Assembly: GCA_013695975.1 (NCBI GenBank)
Contig: JACCZL010001026.1
Span: 1 to 11,835 of the forward strand
Source: Chloroflexota bacterium
Lineage (GTDB): Bacteria > Chloroflexota > UBA6077 > JACCZL01
Reading direction: 5' to 3'
DNA length: 11,835 bases
Shown: positions 6,234 to 11,835 of the stretch, one piece after another
Numbering within the stretch: position 1 is the first letter of the stretch
Layout of the letters: every line of letters begins with the position of its first letter
Position numbers and translations under genes: made by a program
Notes under the pieces: model-generated
The model's input: the letters and a program-made list of their open reading frames with translations, nothing else
Told to the model about the DNA's origin: nothing
The model's database searches: none

Positions 6234-6470
6234 TCAGCGAGTGATCCGGAACACGGGACCCCTGGCGCGGAAGGGGAGGGTGTGGCCGTCGGGGAGGAGG
6301 CAGGCGTGGTCGCGGCGAATGCGGAGGGTATCCTCGCACCAGCCGTCGGTGATGACCAGGATCGGGCCCTCCTTCGGGAAGTCCGCGGCCCGCTCGAGCA
6401 GGTCGATGCCCGGCTGGAGCTGGAGCCGCGGCCGAGCGGGCCCACGACGACGCCAGCCTCGAAGCGCCGG
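6234..6470 (-). pseudogene. C-terminal remnant of a VWA-domain protein
   Basis: One minus-strand frame without an ATG, ending at TGA 6236-6234, reads LQPGIDLLERAADFPKEGPI then LVITDGWCEDTLRIRRDHAC, LLPDGHTLPFRARGPVFRI. This corresponds to the end of a family of von Willebrand A proteins, where a GGRGGT-type metal-site loop is followed by LQPxIDLL, the strand LVITDG and a C-terminal LPxGxxLPFxPRGPVF. Only about the last 65-75 residues are present. The upstream frame shift (a GPLGRG sequence in a neighbouring frame just before RLQLQPG) suggests the break lies near 6435. The body of the VWA domain, including the first metal-binding DxSxS, is absent. The 5' boundary given is approximate. It is a fragment, with no function expected. 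Confidence 0.6.
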
Positions 6471-6471
6471 C

Positions 6472-6609
6472 TCAGTCGCGCTGGCGCTCGAGCAGGAAGC
6501 CGACGACCGCCAGGATGGCGCCGACCGCGACCATCCACGGCGGCAGATCCACCAGCAGCGCGATTCCCAGCAGGCCGGCGAAAGAGATCAGCAGGACCGG
6601 CCAGCTCAC
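6472..6609 (-). CDS. 45-residue two-helix membrane peptide
   Basis: From GTG 6609 this reads MSWPVLLISFAGLLGIALLV then DLPPWMVAVGAILAVVGFLLERQRD. Two hydrophobic helices (about 4-20 and 24-40) are joined by a DLPP turn, with a charged ERQRD tail. The GTG start is chosen because AGGAG lies 7 nt upstream; an upstream ATG at 6705 would run 53 nt into tenA and add a non-hydrophobic, low-complexity stretch. It follows tenA by 43 nt on the same strand and is probably the last gene of that unit. I do not recognise the family. A membrane location is clear, but no role can be assigned. Confidence 0.6.
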   Translation of the reverse strand: MSWPVLLISFAGLLGIALLVDLPPWMVAVGAILAVVGFLLERQRD

Positions 6610-6652
6610 CGATCTGCTCCTGCCCGCGGCGCCCCGATCCTCGGCGTTGTGG

Positions 6653-7339
6653 TCACCCCGGCCAGCGCTCGAGGGCCCAGGCCATCTCCCAGAAGGCCAG
6701 CTCATAGCGACTGCTGGTCAGGAAAGCCTCCTCCATGCGCCGCTGCGTGATGGGTGAGGACGCTTCGGCCAGGCGATCGACCAGGCCGCGGCACCAGTCA
6801 GCCAGGGCAGCGAACTCGGGGTCGGCGTACATGTCGACCCAGGCGGCATAGCGCGCGTCGGCCGGGCGCTCGCCCTCGGCGAGTCGGCGGCCGACCTCGG
6901 AGAAGCCCCACATGCAGGGGAGCAGGGCCGCGGCCAGCTCGGCGAAGTCGCCGATGGCCGCTGTGCGGAGCAGGAAGTCGGTGTACCCGCGCGTCGTCGG
7001 GCTGGGCGTCTCGCGCTCGAGCTCCTCGGGGCTGATCCCGAACTGTTGGGCGTAGCCGCGATGGAGGTCCATCTCGGTCCCGATCGTCGCCTGGAGCAGC
7101 TCGGCGAAGCGGCCCATCGTCTCCAGGTCGGGCGCACGCGCCGCTGCCAGCCCGAACAGCCGCGCGTACTCGATCAGGAACAGGTAGTCCTGGCGCACCC
7201 AGAAAGCGAACTTCTCCAGGTCGAGCGTCCCGTCCCCGATCCCGCGGACGAACGGGTGGGCATGCTGGGCCGCCCAGATCGGCTCGGCCAGCCGCCGCAG
7301 ATCATCGGTGAAGCGCTCGGTCCTATGGTGGCCGTCCAC
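6653..7339 (-). CDS. tenA: Thiaminase II / aminopyrimidine aminohydrolase
   Basis: This is a 228-residue TenA protein, an all-helical cytoplasmic enzyme that hydrolyses aminopyrimidine thiamin breakdown products to HMP for thiamin salvage. Conserved blocks are HPFVRGIGDGTL (28-39), WVRQDYLFLIEYARLFG with Asp51, LLPCMWGFSEVG with the nucleophile Cys142, YAAWVDMYADPEF (164-176) and SSRYELAFWEMAW with Glu213. These match Asp44, Cys135 and Glu205 of B. subtilis TenA, so the active site looks complete. The start is GTG 7339 with GAAGGG just upstream, only 6 nt after the stop of the DUF5615 toxin gene, so it is almost certainly cotranscribed with a toxin-antitoxin pair. No TPP riboswitch is visible before the unit. 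No other thiamin gene is in the window. Confidence 0.95.
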   Translation of the reverse strand: MDGHHRTERFTDDLRRLAEPIWAAQHAHPFVRGIGDGTLDLEKFAFWVRQDYLFLIEYARLFGLAAARAPDLETMGRFAELLQATIGTEMDLHRGYAQQFGISPEELERETPSPTTRGYTDFLLRTAAIGDFAELAAALLPCMWGFSEVGRRLAEGERPADARYAAWVDMYADPEFAALADWCRGLVDRLAEASSPITQRRMEEAFLTSSRYELAFWEMAWALERWPG

Positions 7340-7345
7340 AACCCT

Positions 7346-7687
7346 TCACCACGTCTCACTAATCTCAACCAGCGGCTCACCCCCCTCGAGCAGGGCCAGC
7401 GCTTGAGGAAACGTCCGATCCAGTAGGCGCTTCAGGTAAGCGTTCGACGTGTTCCCGCACCGCAACCAGATCACCTGTGGTGGCGCGCCGTGTCGTTCGA
7501 TGAGCACGGAAAAGTCGCTGTCCTTGGTCATCACGACCGCGCTGGCTCTCCTCGCCGCCAGGAAGATCTCGGGATCCAGCGCGTCGCGGAGCCCGAGATC
7601 ACGAACCGCCGTTGCCTCGACTTCGAACCGCTGGCGGACCCACGCTGCCAACGCGGGTGAGAGCTGGGCGTCCAGCCAGAGCTTCAT
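7346..7687 (-). CDS. DUF5615 PIN-like toxin
   Basis: This is a 113-residue DUF5615 protein, a compact PIN-like nuclease fold proposed as the toxin of DUF433/DUF5615 modules. The family start MKLWLDAQLSP fixes the ATG at 7687; a longer frame upstream is overlap with the antitoxin gene. Candidate metal-binding acids are Asp6, Asp30 in AVRDLGL, and Asp56/Asp58 in the TKDSDF motif. VIWLRCGNTSN (72-82) is the other conserved block. Its ATG overlaps the DUF433 stop by ATGA, the usual translational coupling of such pairs. It ends 6 nt before tenA. Toxicity and RNA target are not known for this branch; RNase activity is inferred from the fold. Confidence 0.9.
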   Translation of the reverse strand: MKLWLDAQLSPALAAWVRQRFEVEATAVRDLGLRDALDPEIFLAARRASAVVMTKDSDFSVLIERHGAPPQVIWLRCGNTSNAYLKRLLDRTFPQALALLEGGEPLVEISETW

Positions 7688-7905
7688 GCGACGACAACGG
7701 GGTGGTCCAGTCTGCGAGCGGCGAACTGCAAGCACGCCCGGAGGTCGTCGGCCTCAAGATCGGGCATCTCCTCCAGGATCTGCTCGGCGCTCAGGCCCGC
7801 CGCGAACAAGTCGAGCACGTCGGTGACGCGAATGCGCATCCCGCGGATGCAGGGCCGTCCCCCGCACTGCTCAGGATTAATAGTGATCCGGTTCGCTAGG
7901 TTCAA
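7684..7905 (-). CDS. DUF433 antitoxin
   Basis: This is a 73-residue DUF433 protein. The N-terminus NRITINPEQCGGRPCIRGMRI is the family signature; a helix-turn-helix-like part follows (VTDVLDLFAAGLSAEQIL, then EEMPDLEADDLRACLQFAAR). It pairs with the downstream DUF5615 gene as antitoxin and probable autorepressor. I chose TTG 7905 because GGAGGG (7912-7917) is 6 nt upstream and because a TACAAT at 7947-7942 would start the transcript near 7935. A GTG at 7935 would give 83 residues but would be leaderless. The stop overlaps the toxin ATG. Function as antitoxin rests on family knowledge. Confidence 0.9.
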   Translation of the reverse strand: MNLANRITINPEQCGGRPCIRGMRIRVTDVLDLFAAGLSAEQILEEMPDLEADDLRACLQFAARRLDHPVVVA

Positions 7906-7935
7906 GTCGAGCCCTCCGCGCCGAATTGCAGGCAC

Positions 7936-7964
7936 TTGGGTATTGTATGGGCACGGAGTATAGG
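7936..7964 (+). promoter_or_regulatory. Candidate promoter for the methyltransferase
   Basis: TTGGGT (7936-7941) is spaced 17 bp from TATAGG (7959-7964). A second option is TAGACT at 7976-7981, which would make a leaderless start at ATG 7989. Both overlap the divergent antitoxin promoter region, so the two directions may interfere. No ribosome binding site is visible before the ATG. Confidence 0.3.
7942..7947 (-). promoter_or_regulatory. Candidate -10 for the DUF433-DUF5615-tenA unit
   Basis: Minus-strand TACAAT (7947-7942) would start transcription near 7935, leaving a 30-nt leader with GGAGGG before TTG 7905. No -35 of good match was seen. A second -10-like TATACT lies at 7962-7957. Confidence 0.45.
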
Positions 7965-7988
7965 CGCCGGGCGCGTAGACTGATAATC

Positions 7989-8762
7989 ATGACAGATTAC
8001 GACGCAGCGACCTACGGCGACCGGATCGCCGAGGTCTACGACGACTGGTATGTCGAGCGTCCCGATCCGAGCGCCATGGTCGCCGCGCTGGCAGAGCTGG
8101 CCGGGGCTGGACCAGTGCTCGAGCTGGGGGTTGGGACCGGGCGGGTCGCGCTGCCGCTCGCCACGCAGGGGCTCGCGGTCCATGGGATCGACGCGTCCGC
8201 GGCGATGGTCGCCAAGCTGCGGGCCAAGCCGAGCGGCGACGCGATCCCGGTGACGATGGGTGACTTCGCCGAGGTCGGCGTCGCCGGCAGGTTCTCGCTG
8301 ATCTTCGTCGTCTTCAACACGTTCTTCGCCCTGCTCTCGCAAGCGGACCAGGTGCGCTGCTTCCGCAACGCGGCCGATCATCTGACCGACGAGGGGGTGT
8401 TCGTCGTCGAAGCGTTCGTGCCGGACCTCTCGCGGTTCCAGCGAGGCCACAGCCTATCGGTTGAATCGGTCAGGGCCGACCTCGTGCTGTTGAACGCCGC
8501 CGAGCACGATCCGCTCCAGCAGCGGATCGTCTCGCAGCACCTCGTCATCTCCGACGACAGCATCCGTCTGTATCCCGTCCAGATGCGCTATGCCTGGCCC
8601 GCCGAGCTGGACTTGATGGCTCGGCAGGCCGGTCTGCGCCTCCGTGAGCGCTGGGCAGACTGGGACCGCCAACCCTTCGGGCCGTCGAGCACGCGGCACG
8701 TCTCGATCTACGGGCGCTCCGGAGCCAGGAGCCAGGAGCAGGACAGAGCAGTCGGGATCTAA
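7989..8762 (+). CDS. Class I SAM-dependent methyltransferase
   Basis: This is a 257-residue Rossmann-fold methyltransferase. Motif I is VLELGVGTGRVALPLA (43-58), the ribose-binding acid Asp68 follows in GIDASAAMVAKLRAK, the acidic MGDFAEVG lies near 90-97, and RFSLIFVVFNTFFALLSQ (101-118) forms strand 4 and the post-motif. The C-terminal half (HLVISDDSIRLYPVQMRYAW, then ELDLMARQAGLRLRERW) is typical of small-molecule methyltransferases. The ATG at 7989 is preferred over an in-frame ATG at 7926 because the family-like start MTDYDAATYGDRIAEVYDDW begins there. The last 14 codons run through a GGAGCCA tandem repeat that belongs to a MITE-like segment, so the natural C-terminus may have been replaced. 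The substrate cannot be told. Confidence 0.85.
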   Translation: MTDYDAATYGDRIAEVYDDWYVERPDPSAMVAALAELAGAGPVLELGVGTGRVALPLATQGLAVHGIDASAAMVAKLRAKPSGDAIPVTMGDFAEVGVAGRFSLIFVVFNTFFALLSQADQVRCFRNAADHLTDEGVFVVEAFVPDLSRFQRGHSLSVESVRADLVLLNAAEHDPLQQRIVSQHLVISDDSIRLYPVQMRYAWPAELDLMARQAGLRLRERWADWDRQPFGPSSTRHVSIYGRSGARSQEQDRAVGI

Positions 8763-8837
8763 CATCCCCCCGCGCACATTGATCAAAATGCGCAAAATTC
8801 GCGCGGCGCCAGCGGCGTGGACCCCCTCCTGGCTCCT
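8720..8837. mobile_element. MITE-like segment at the methyltransferase/tctA junction
   Basis: CGGAGCCAGGAG (8720-8731) and CTCCTGGCTCCT (8826-8837) form terminal inverted repeats matching at 11 of 12 positions. An inner frame of the same repeat (8727-8738) matches perfectly. Directly outside are CGCTC (8715-8719) and CGCTC (8838-8842), a possible 5-bp target duplication. The left end holds GGAGCCA in near-tandem (8721-8741). Inside is a 22-bp dyad GCGCACATTGATCAAAATGC plus GC (8772-8793). There is no coding capacity beyond the end of the methyltransferase. Short GC-rich repeats can match by chance. Confidence 0.45.
8772..8793. terminator. Dyad between convergent genes, possible terminator
   Basis: A 22-bp near-perfect palindrome (two mismatching pairs) centred on TTGATCAA lies 9 nt after the methyltransferase stop and 47 nt after the tctA stop. 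As RNA it can form a GCGCA/TGCGC stem in either direction. No strong T-tract follows, so it could equally be a protein-binding dyad. Confidence 0.35.
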
Positions 8838-8840
8838 CGC

Positions 8841-10343
8841 TCACACTTCCGCCTCTTCGGCGGCGGCGGCCTGGCGCTGGAACGGTAGCCGGCCCAGCGC
8901 GGCGCCGAGCAGGATGATAGCAGCCAGGCCTAAGAGGGCGGCCGCGATCGGTTTCTCGATGAAGATGGATGCCTCGCCGCCTGAGATCTCGAGCGACGTC
9001 CGCAACGCCCGCTCGATGAGTGGGCCGAGCACCAGCGCCAGGACGGCCGGCGCCATCGGCAGGTCGAGCTTCTTGAAGAGGTAGCCGAGCACGCCGAAGA
9101 AGAACATCGTCCCGACGTCGAAGATGCTGCCGTTCAGGCTGTAGGAGCCGACGATCGAGAAGACGATGATCGACACCATCAGAATCGGGTAGCGGATCTT
9201 GAGCACGCTGACCCAGAGCCCGACCAGCGGCAGGTTCATGATCAGGAGCATCACGTTACCGACATAGAGGCTGGCGATGACCGTCCAGACGAAGTCCGGG
9301 CGGTCTCGGAAGAGGAGTGGACCGGGCACCAGGCCGTTGATGATGAAGGCGCCGGCTAGGACCGCGATGGCCGGCGAGCTGGGCAAGCCGAGGGTGAAGA
9401 GCGGGATCAGCGCCGCGCTCGTGTAGGCGTTGTTGGCCGTCTCCGGCGCCGCCACGCCTTCGATCGCGCCGGTCCCGAGCTCCTGTTTGGTGAAGCGCCG
9501 CTCGACGGCGTAGGACAGGAACGACGCGATGGCCGAGTTGGTGCCGGGGATCAGGCCGAGGACGAAGCCGAGCCCGGTCCCGCGGGCGATCGAGCCGACC
9601 GAGCGGCCCCACTCCTCGCGATTGGGGAAGAGCGACGAGATCTTGGTCCCAAACACCTGGAGGGCCGGCTGTTCGAGGTTGATCAGGACCTCGCTGATCC
9701 CGAACAGGCCCATGACGACCGTCACGAACTCGATGCCGTCGAACAGGTCGACGATCCCGAATGTGAAGCGTGGGGTCCCGACGACCGGGTCGAGCCCGAC
9801 CAGGCCAAGGACCAGGCCGAATAGGGCCATCAGCAGGCCGGCCACGACCGAGCGGCCGGTCAGTCCGATCAGCGTCGAGAGGCCGAGCGTCAGCAGGGCG
9901 AACTGCTCGGCCGGCCCGAAGGTCAGGGCAAAGGCGGCCAGCGGCGGGGCGACCAGGACCAGGCCAAAGGTGGCGACGGTCCCGCCGATGAACGAGCCGA
10001 TCGCGGCGACCCCCAGGGCGACCCCGCCGCGCCCCTGACGGGCCATCTGGTAGCCGTCGAACGTGGTCACCACCGAGGCCGCCTCGCCGGGGGTGTTGAG
10101 GAGCACCGAGGTGATCGTCCCGCCGTACATCGCCCCGTAGTAGATCGCGGCTAGCATGATGATCGCGCCGGTTGGGTTGAGCTGGAAGGTCAGCGGGATC
10201 AGGACGGCGATCCCGGCGGTCGGGCCGACACCGGGCAGGACGCCGACCAGCATGCCCAGGGTGCAGCCGATCAGGGCGAAGAGGAGGTTGGTCGGGGTCA
10301 GGGCGTTGGCGAGGCCTGAGGCGAGCAGCCCGAGCGATTCCAT
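8841..10343 (-). CDS. tctA: Tripartite tricarboxylate transporter, large membrane subunit TctA
   Basis: This is a 500-residue TctA, the 10-12 helix permease of the binding-protein-dependent secondary transporters that import citrate-like carboxylates. The family's glycine-rich motifs are present: GVLPGVGPTAGIAVLIPLTF (34-53), YGAMYGGTITSVLLNTPGE (69-87), its repeat LGLIPGTNSAIASFLSY (262-278), GVAAPETANNA (296-306) and LGLPSSPAIAVLAGA (318-332). Two inverted halves are visible as repeated G-x-x-P-G blocks. Length is typical. ATG 10343 comes 3 nt after the tctB stop, with GGGGGGGATC inside the end of tctB as ribosome site, so translation is coupled. It is the last gene of tctC-tctB-tctA. Substrate specificity is set by TctC and is not known. 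Confidence 0.97.
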   Translation of the reverse strand: MESLGLLASGLANALTPTNLLFALIGCTLGMLVGVLPGVGPTAGIAVLIPLTFQLNPTGAIIMLAAIYYGAMYGGTITSVLLNTPGEAASVVTTFDGYQMARQGRGGVALGVAAIGSFIGGTVATFGLVLVAPPLAAFALTFGPAEQFALLTLGLSTLIGLTGRSVVAGLLMALFGLVLGLVGLDPVVGTPRFTFGIVDLFDGIEFVTVVMGLFGISEVLINLEQPALQVFGTKISSLFPNREEWGRSVGSIARGTGLGFVLGLIPGTNSAIASFLSYAVERRFTKQELGTGAIEGVAAPETANNAYTSAALIPLFTLGLPSSPAIAVLAGAFIINGLVPGPLLFRDRPDFVWTVIASLYVGNVMLLIMNLPLVGLWVSVLKIRYPILMVSIIVFSIVGSYSLNGSIFDVGTMFFFGVLGYLFKKLDLPMAPAVLALVLGPLIERALRTSLEISGGEASIFIEKPIAAALLGLAAIILLGAALGRLPFQRQAAAAEEAEV

Positions 10344-10346
10344 CGG

Positions 10347-10808
10347 CTAGATCCCCCCCAGACCGGTCGGCAGGATTACCCCCAACAAGGCGGTGAAGAG
10401 GTAGTAGACCCCGACGCTCGCCACCGCGCTCACCGCCAGCGAGAGCGCCAGGGGCTGGCGACCCACGTAGCTGAGCAGGAAGAGCGATAGCCCGAAGATC
10501 GTCAGGCGGAAGCCGAGGATCGGGAGAGCGACCACCGTGACCGCCAGCGCGGCGATCGCCAGCAGTAGCGGGAGGCGCATCTCGCCGCTCGGCAGCAGCT
10601 CGAACGGGCCGCTCGGGCGCCGGTTCGGGAGCATGTTCTGGACCAGGAAGACCACCGCCAGCACGGTCATCAGCCCGCCCAGCCAGACCCCGAAGAAGCC
10701 CGGCCCGGGGATGCCGCGCGAGATATAGCGAAGCTGGAGCGACTGGTACAGGACGAACACGCCCATCACCAGGAACATGACGCCGACGACCTGGTAGGCC
10801 CGAGCCAT
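10347..10808 (-). CDS. tctB: Tripartite tricarboxylate transporter, small membrane subunit TctB
   Basis: This is a 153-residue TctB (DUF1468) protein with four predicted membrane helices at about 6-22, 38-57, 79-105 and 118-147. The conserved loop GIPGPGFFGVWLG (32-44) before helix 2 is the family's most recognisable feature. TctB is the poorly conserved accessory membrane subunit of the TctABC importer and is needed with TctA for transport. The start is clear: GGAGGGACG directly before ATG 10808. It lies 59 nt after tctC, with a hairpin between, and 3 nt before tctA. Confidence 0.93.
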   Translation of the reverse strand: MARAYQVVGVMFLVMGVFVLYQSLQLRYISRGIPGPGFFGVWLGGLMTVLAVVFLVQNMLPNRRPSGPFELLPSGEMRLPLLLAIAALAVTVVALPILGFRLTIFGLSLFLLSYVGRQPLALSLAVSAVASVGVYYLFTALLGVILPTGLGGI

Positions 10809-10824
10809 CGTCCCTCCACGGGTA

Positions 10825-10856
10825 GTGGGTAGTGGTAGTTACCGTCCCCTACCCAC
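10825..10856 (-). promoter_or_regulatory. Intercistronic hairpin between tctC and tctB
   Basis: GTGGGTAG (10825-10832) pairs perfectly with CTACCCAC (10849-10856); the loop contains a smaller GGTA/TACC pair (10834-10843). In the tctCBA mRNA this would sit just after the tctC stop. Such a hairpin could protect tctC mRNA or stop some transcripts so that the binding protein outnumbers the permease. The arms are part of a GTAGTGG-type simple repeat. Confidence 0.5.
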
Positions 10857-10867
10857 AACCCACTCCG

Positions 10868-11835
10868 CTATCCTCGCTTCCGCTCTTCCTCGACGAGCTC
10901 GAACAGGCTCTGGGCGCGCTGCATCTGCTCCTGCAGGAAGGTCTGGAACTCGGCCGGGCCCATGTAGCGTTGCTCCAGGCCGACGTCGTCCATCCGCGTC
11001 CGGAGGTCCTGGGTGTTCATCGCTGTCTGGATCACCGCGGCCAGGTAGTTGACGAGCTCCGGACTCATGCCAGCCGGACCGATGTAGCCACGCCCGGAGT
11101 AGGAGATGATCGGGAAGCCCAGCTCGGTGAACGTCGGCACGTCCGGTACAAACCGGTTCCGCGTCTGATCGGCGACGGCCAGCAGCCGGCCGTCGCCGCT
11201 CTTGACCCTGCTGACGAACTCGCCGACGTTGTTGACCGCCACGTCGATCTGGCTTCCCAGGACCGCCGTCGTCAGCGGCGCGCCGCCCTCGAAGTGGACG
11301 ACCCGCGTCTCGATGTTCGCCAGCCGCTCGAGGTCCAGCGTCTGAAGGTGGTCGTCGCTGGCGATGCCGGTGTCGCCCATCGTGATCCGCCTGGGCGTCT
11401 GGCGGGCCGCCTCGATCACGTCCTGGAGGGTTCTGAAGCGGCTGTTGGTCGGGACGAACAGGGAGCCCGGATCGAGCACCTGATTGGCGATCGGGGTGAA
11501 GCTGTCGAGGGTGAACTGGGCCTGCCGCTCCGGGTCGATGATCGTCGTCTGGAGCTGGGGGACGTTCGACAGGCCGAGGATGCTCCCATCAGGTCGCTGG
11601 CGAGCGAGCTCGGTCCACATCGCCTGACCAGAGCCGCCCGGCTTGTTCACCACCGTCACGGACTGACCGAGGATCGGCTCCATCGACGCGGCCAGAATCC
11701 GGGCGCCGACGTCGGTGCTGCCACCGGCCGGGAAGCCGACCCACAACTGGATCGCGCCAGTTGGGAAGTTGGCCGGCTTGGGTGGGAGGGCGACTGGCTT
11801 GGCGGCGGCGGGCGAGGCCACGGGCGAGGCCGCGG
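10868..11835 (-). CDS. tctC: TctC/Bug-type solute-binding protein (5' end outside window)
   Basis: This is the periplasmic or lipid-anchored binding protein of the TctABC importer, a two-lobed Bug-family receptor that captures a carboxylate and delivers it to TctAB. Typical blocks are VGFPAGGSTDVGARILA, VVNKPGGSGQ, TMGDTGIASDDHLQTLDLE, HFEGGAPLTTAVLGSQIDV, VPTFTELGFP and GYIGPAGMSPELV. A GTG at 11821 could be read as a start, but the frame stays open to the window edge (AASP-VASPAAAK), and no signal or lipobox is present after it. The true start with export signal therefore lies outside; the Ala/Ser/Pro stretch is a linker after a lipidated cysteine or signal. It is the first gene of the operon, its promoter is not visible. 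Confidence 0.93.
   Translation of the reverse strand, partial: AASPVASPAAAKPVALPPKPANFPTGAIQLWVGFPAGGSTDVGARILAASMEPILGQSVTVVNKPGGSGQAMWTELARQRPDGSILGLSNVPQLQTTIIDPERQAQFTLDSFTPIANQVLDPGSLFVPTNSRFRTLQDVIEAARQTPRRITMGDTGIASDDHLQTLDLERLANIETRVVHFEGGAPLTTAVLGSQIDVAVNNVGEFVSRVKSGDGRLLAVADQTRNRFVPDVPTFTELGFPIISYSGRGYIGPAGMSPELVNYLAAVIQTAMNTQDLRTRMDDVGLEQRYMGPAEFQTFLQEQMQRAQSLFELVEEERKRG

Noticed and set aside
6191..6538. 115-codon minus-strand frame in the VWA remnant
   Set aside because: Ser/Arg/Pro-rich; a neighbouring frame carries the recognisable LVITDG and RGPVF sequence.
7902..8450. 182-codon minus-strand frame opposite the methyltransferase
   Set aside because: Antisense shadow; the plus strand carries clear SAM-binding motifs.

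Overview
The window is high-GC bacterial DNA with tightly packed genes. Its protein content points to Chloroflexota, probably near Thermomicrobia: a secreted protein carries a long Thr-Pro hexanucleotide-encoded linker, the ABC exporter starts with a GGWW-type leader, and G/C-rich palindromes interrupt genes. This placement is inference from sequence style, not a phylogeny.

Layout. 1-278 (-) is the 5' part of tag (3-methyladenine DNA glycosylase I). It diverges from an hsp20 gene (434-880, +), and the shared control region holds six phased 11-bp direct repeats. hsp20 ends at a hairpin. Next come a frame-broken DUF4258 gene overlapping a DUF2283 gene (+, 1163-1664), a pair resembling a small toxin-antitoxin-like module. 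A G/C palindrome separates it from a leftward envelope cluster: ABC exporter (5926 to 3908), secreted L,D-transpeptidase (3746 to 3252) and secreted GH76-like glycosidase (3222 to 1837). The ABC exporter carries a 153-bp in-frame insertion made of hairpins between its two domains.

5990-6470 (-) is gene debris: the front of a MazF/PemK-like toxin and the tail of a VWA-domain protein. Upstream of it on the same strand is a compact four-gene unit read DUF433 antitoxin, DUF5615 PIN-like toxin, tenA (thiaminase II), then a 45-aa two-helix membrane peptide. A SAM methyltransferase diverges from it (7989-8762, +). The methyltransferase meets the tripartite tricarboxylate transporter operon tctC-tctB-tctA (11835 to 8841, -) head to head. 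A 118-bp segment with terminal inverted repeats and possible 5-bp direct repeats sits exactly at that junction.

The genes fall into stress and repair (tag, hsp20), cell envelope (ABC, L,D-transpeptidase, glycosidase), thiamin salvage with a toxin-antitoxin pair, and solute uptake (Tct). The most unusual signals are non-coding: the 11-bp operator-like array, the in-frame hairpin insertion in the ABC gene, and the MITE-like segment at the methyltransferase/tctA junction. No complete new system is evident.
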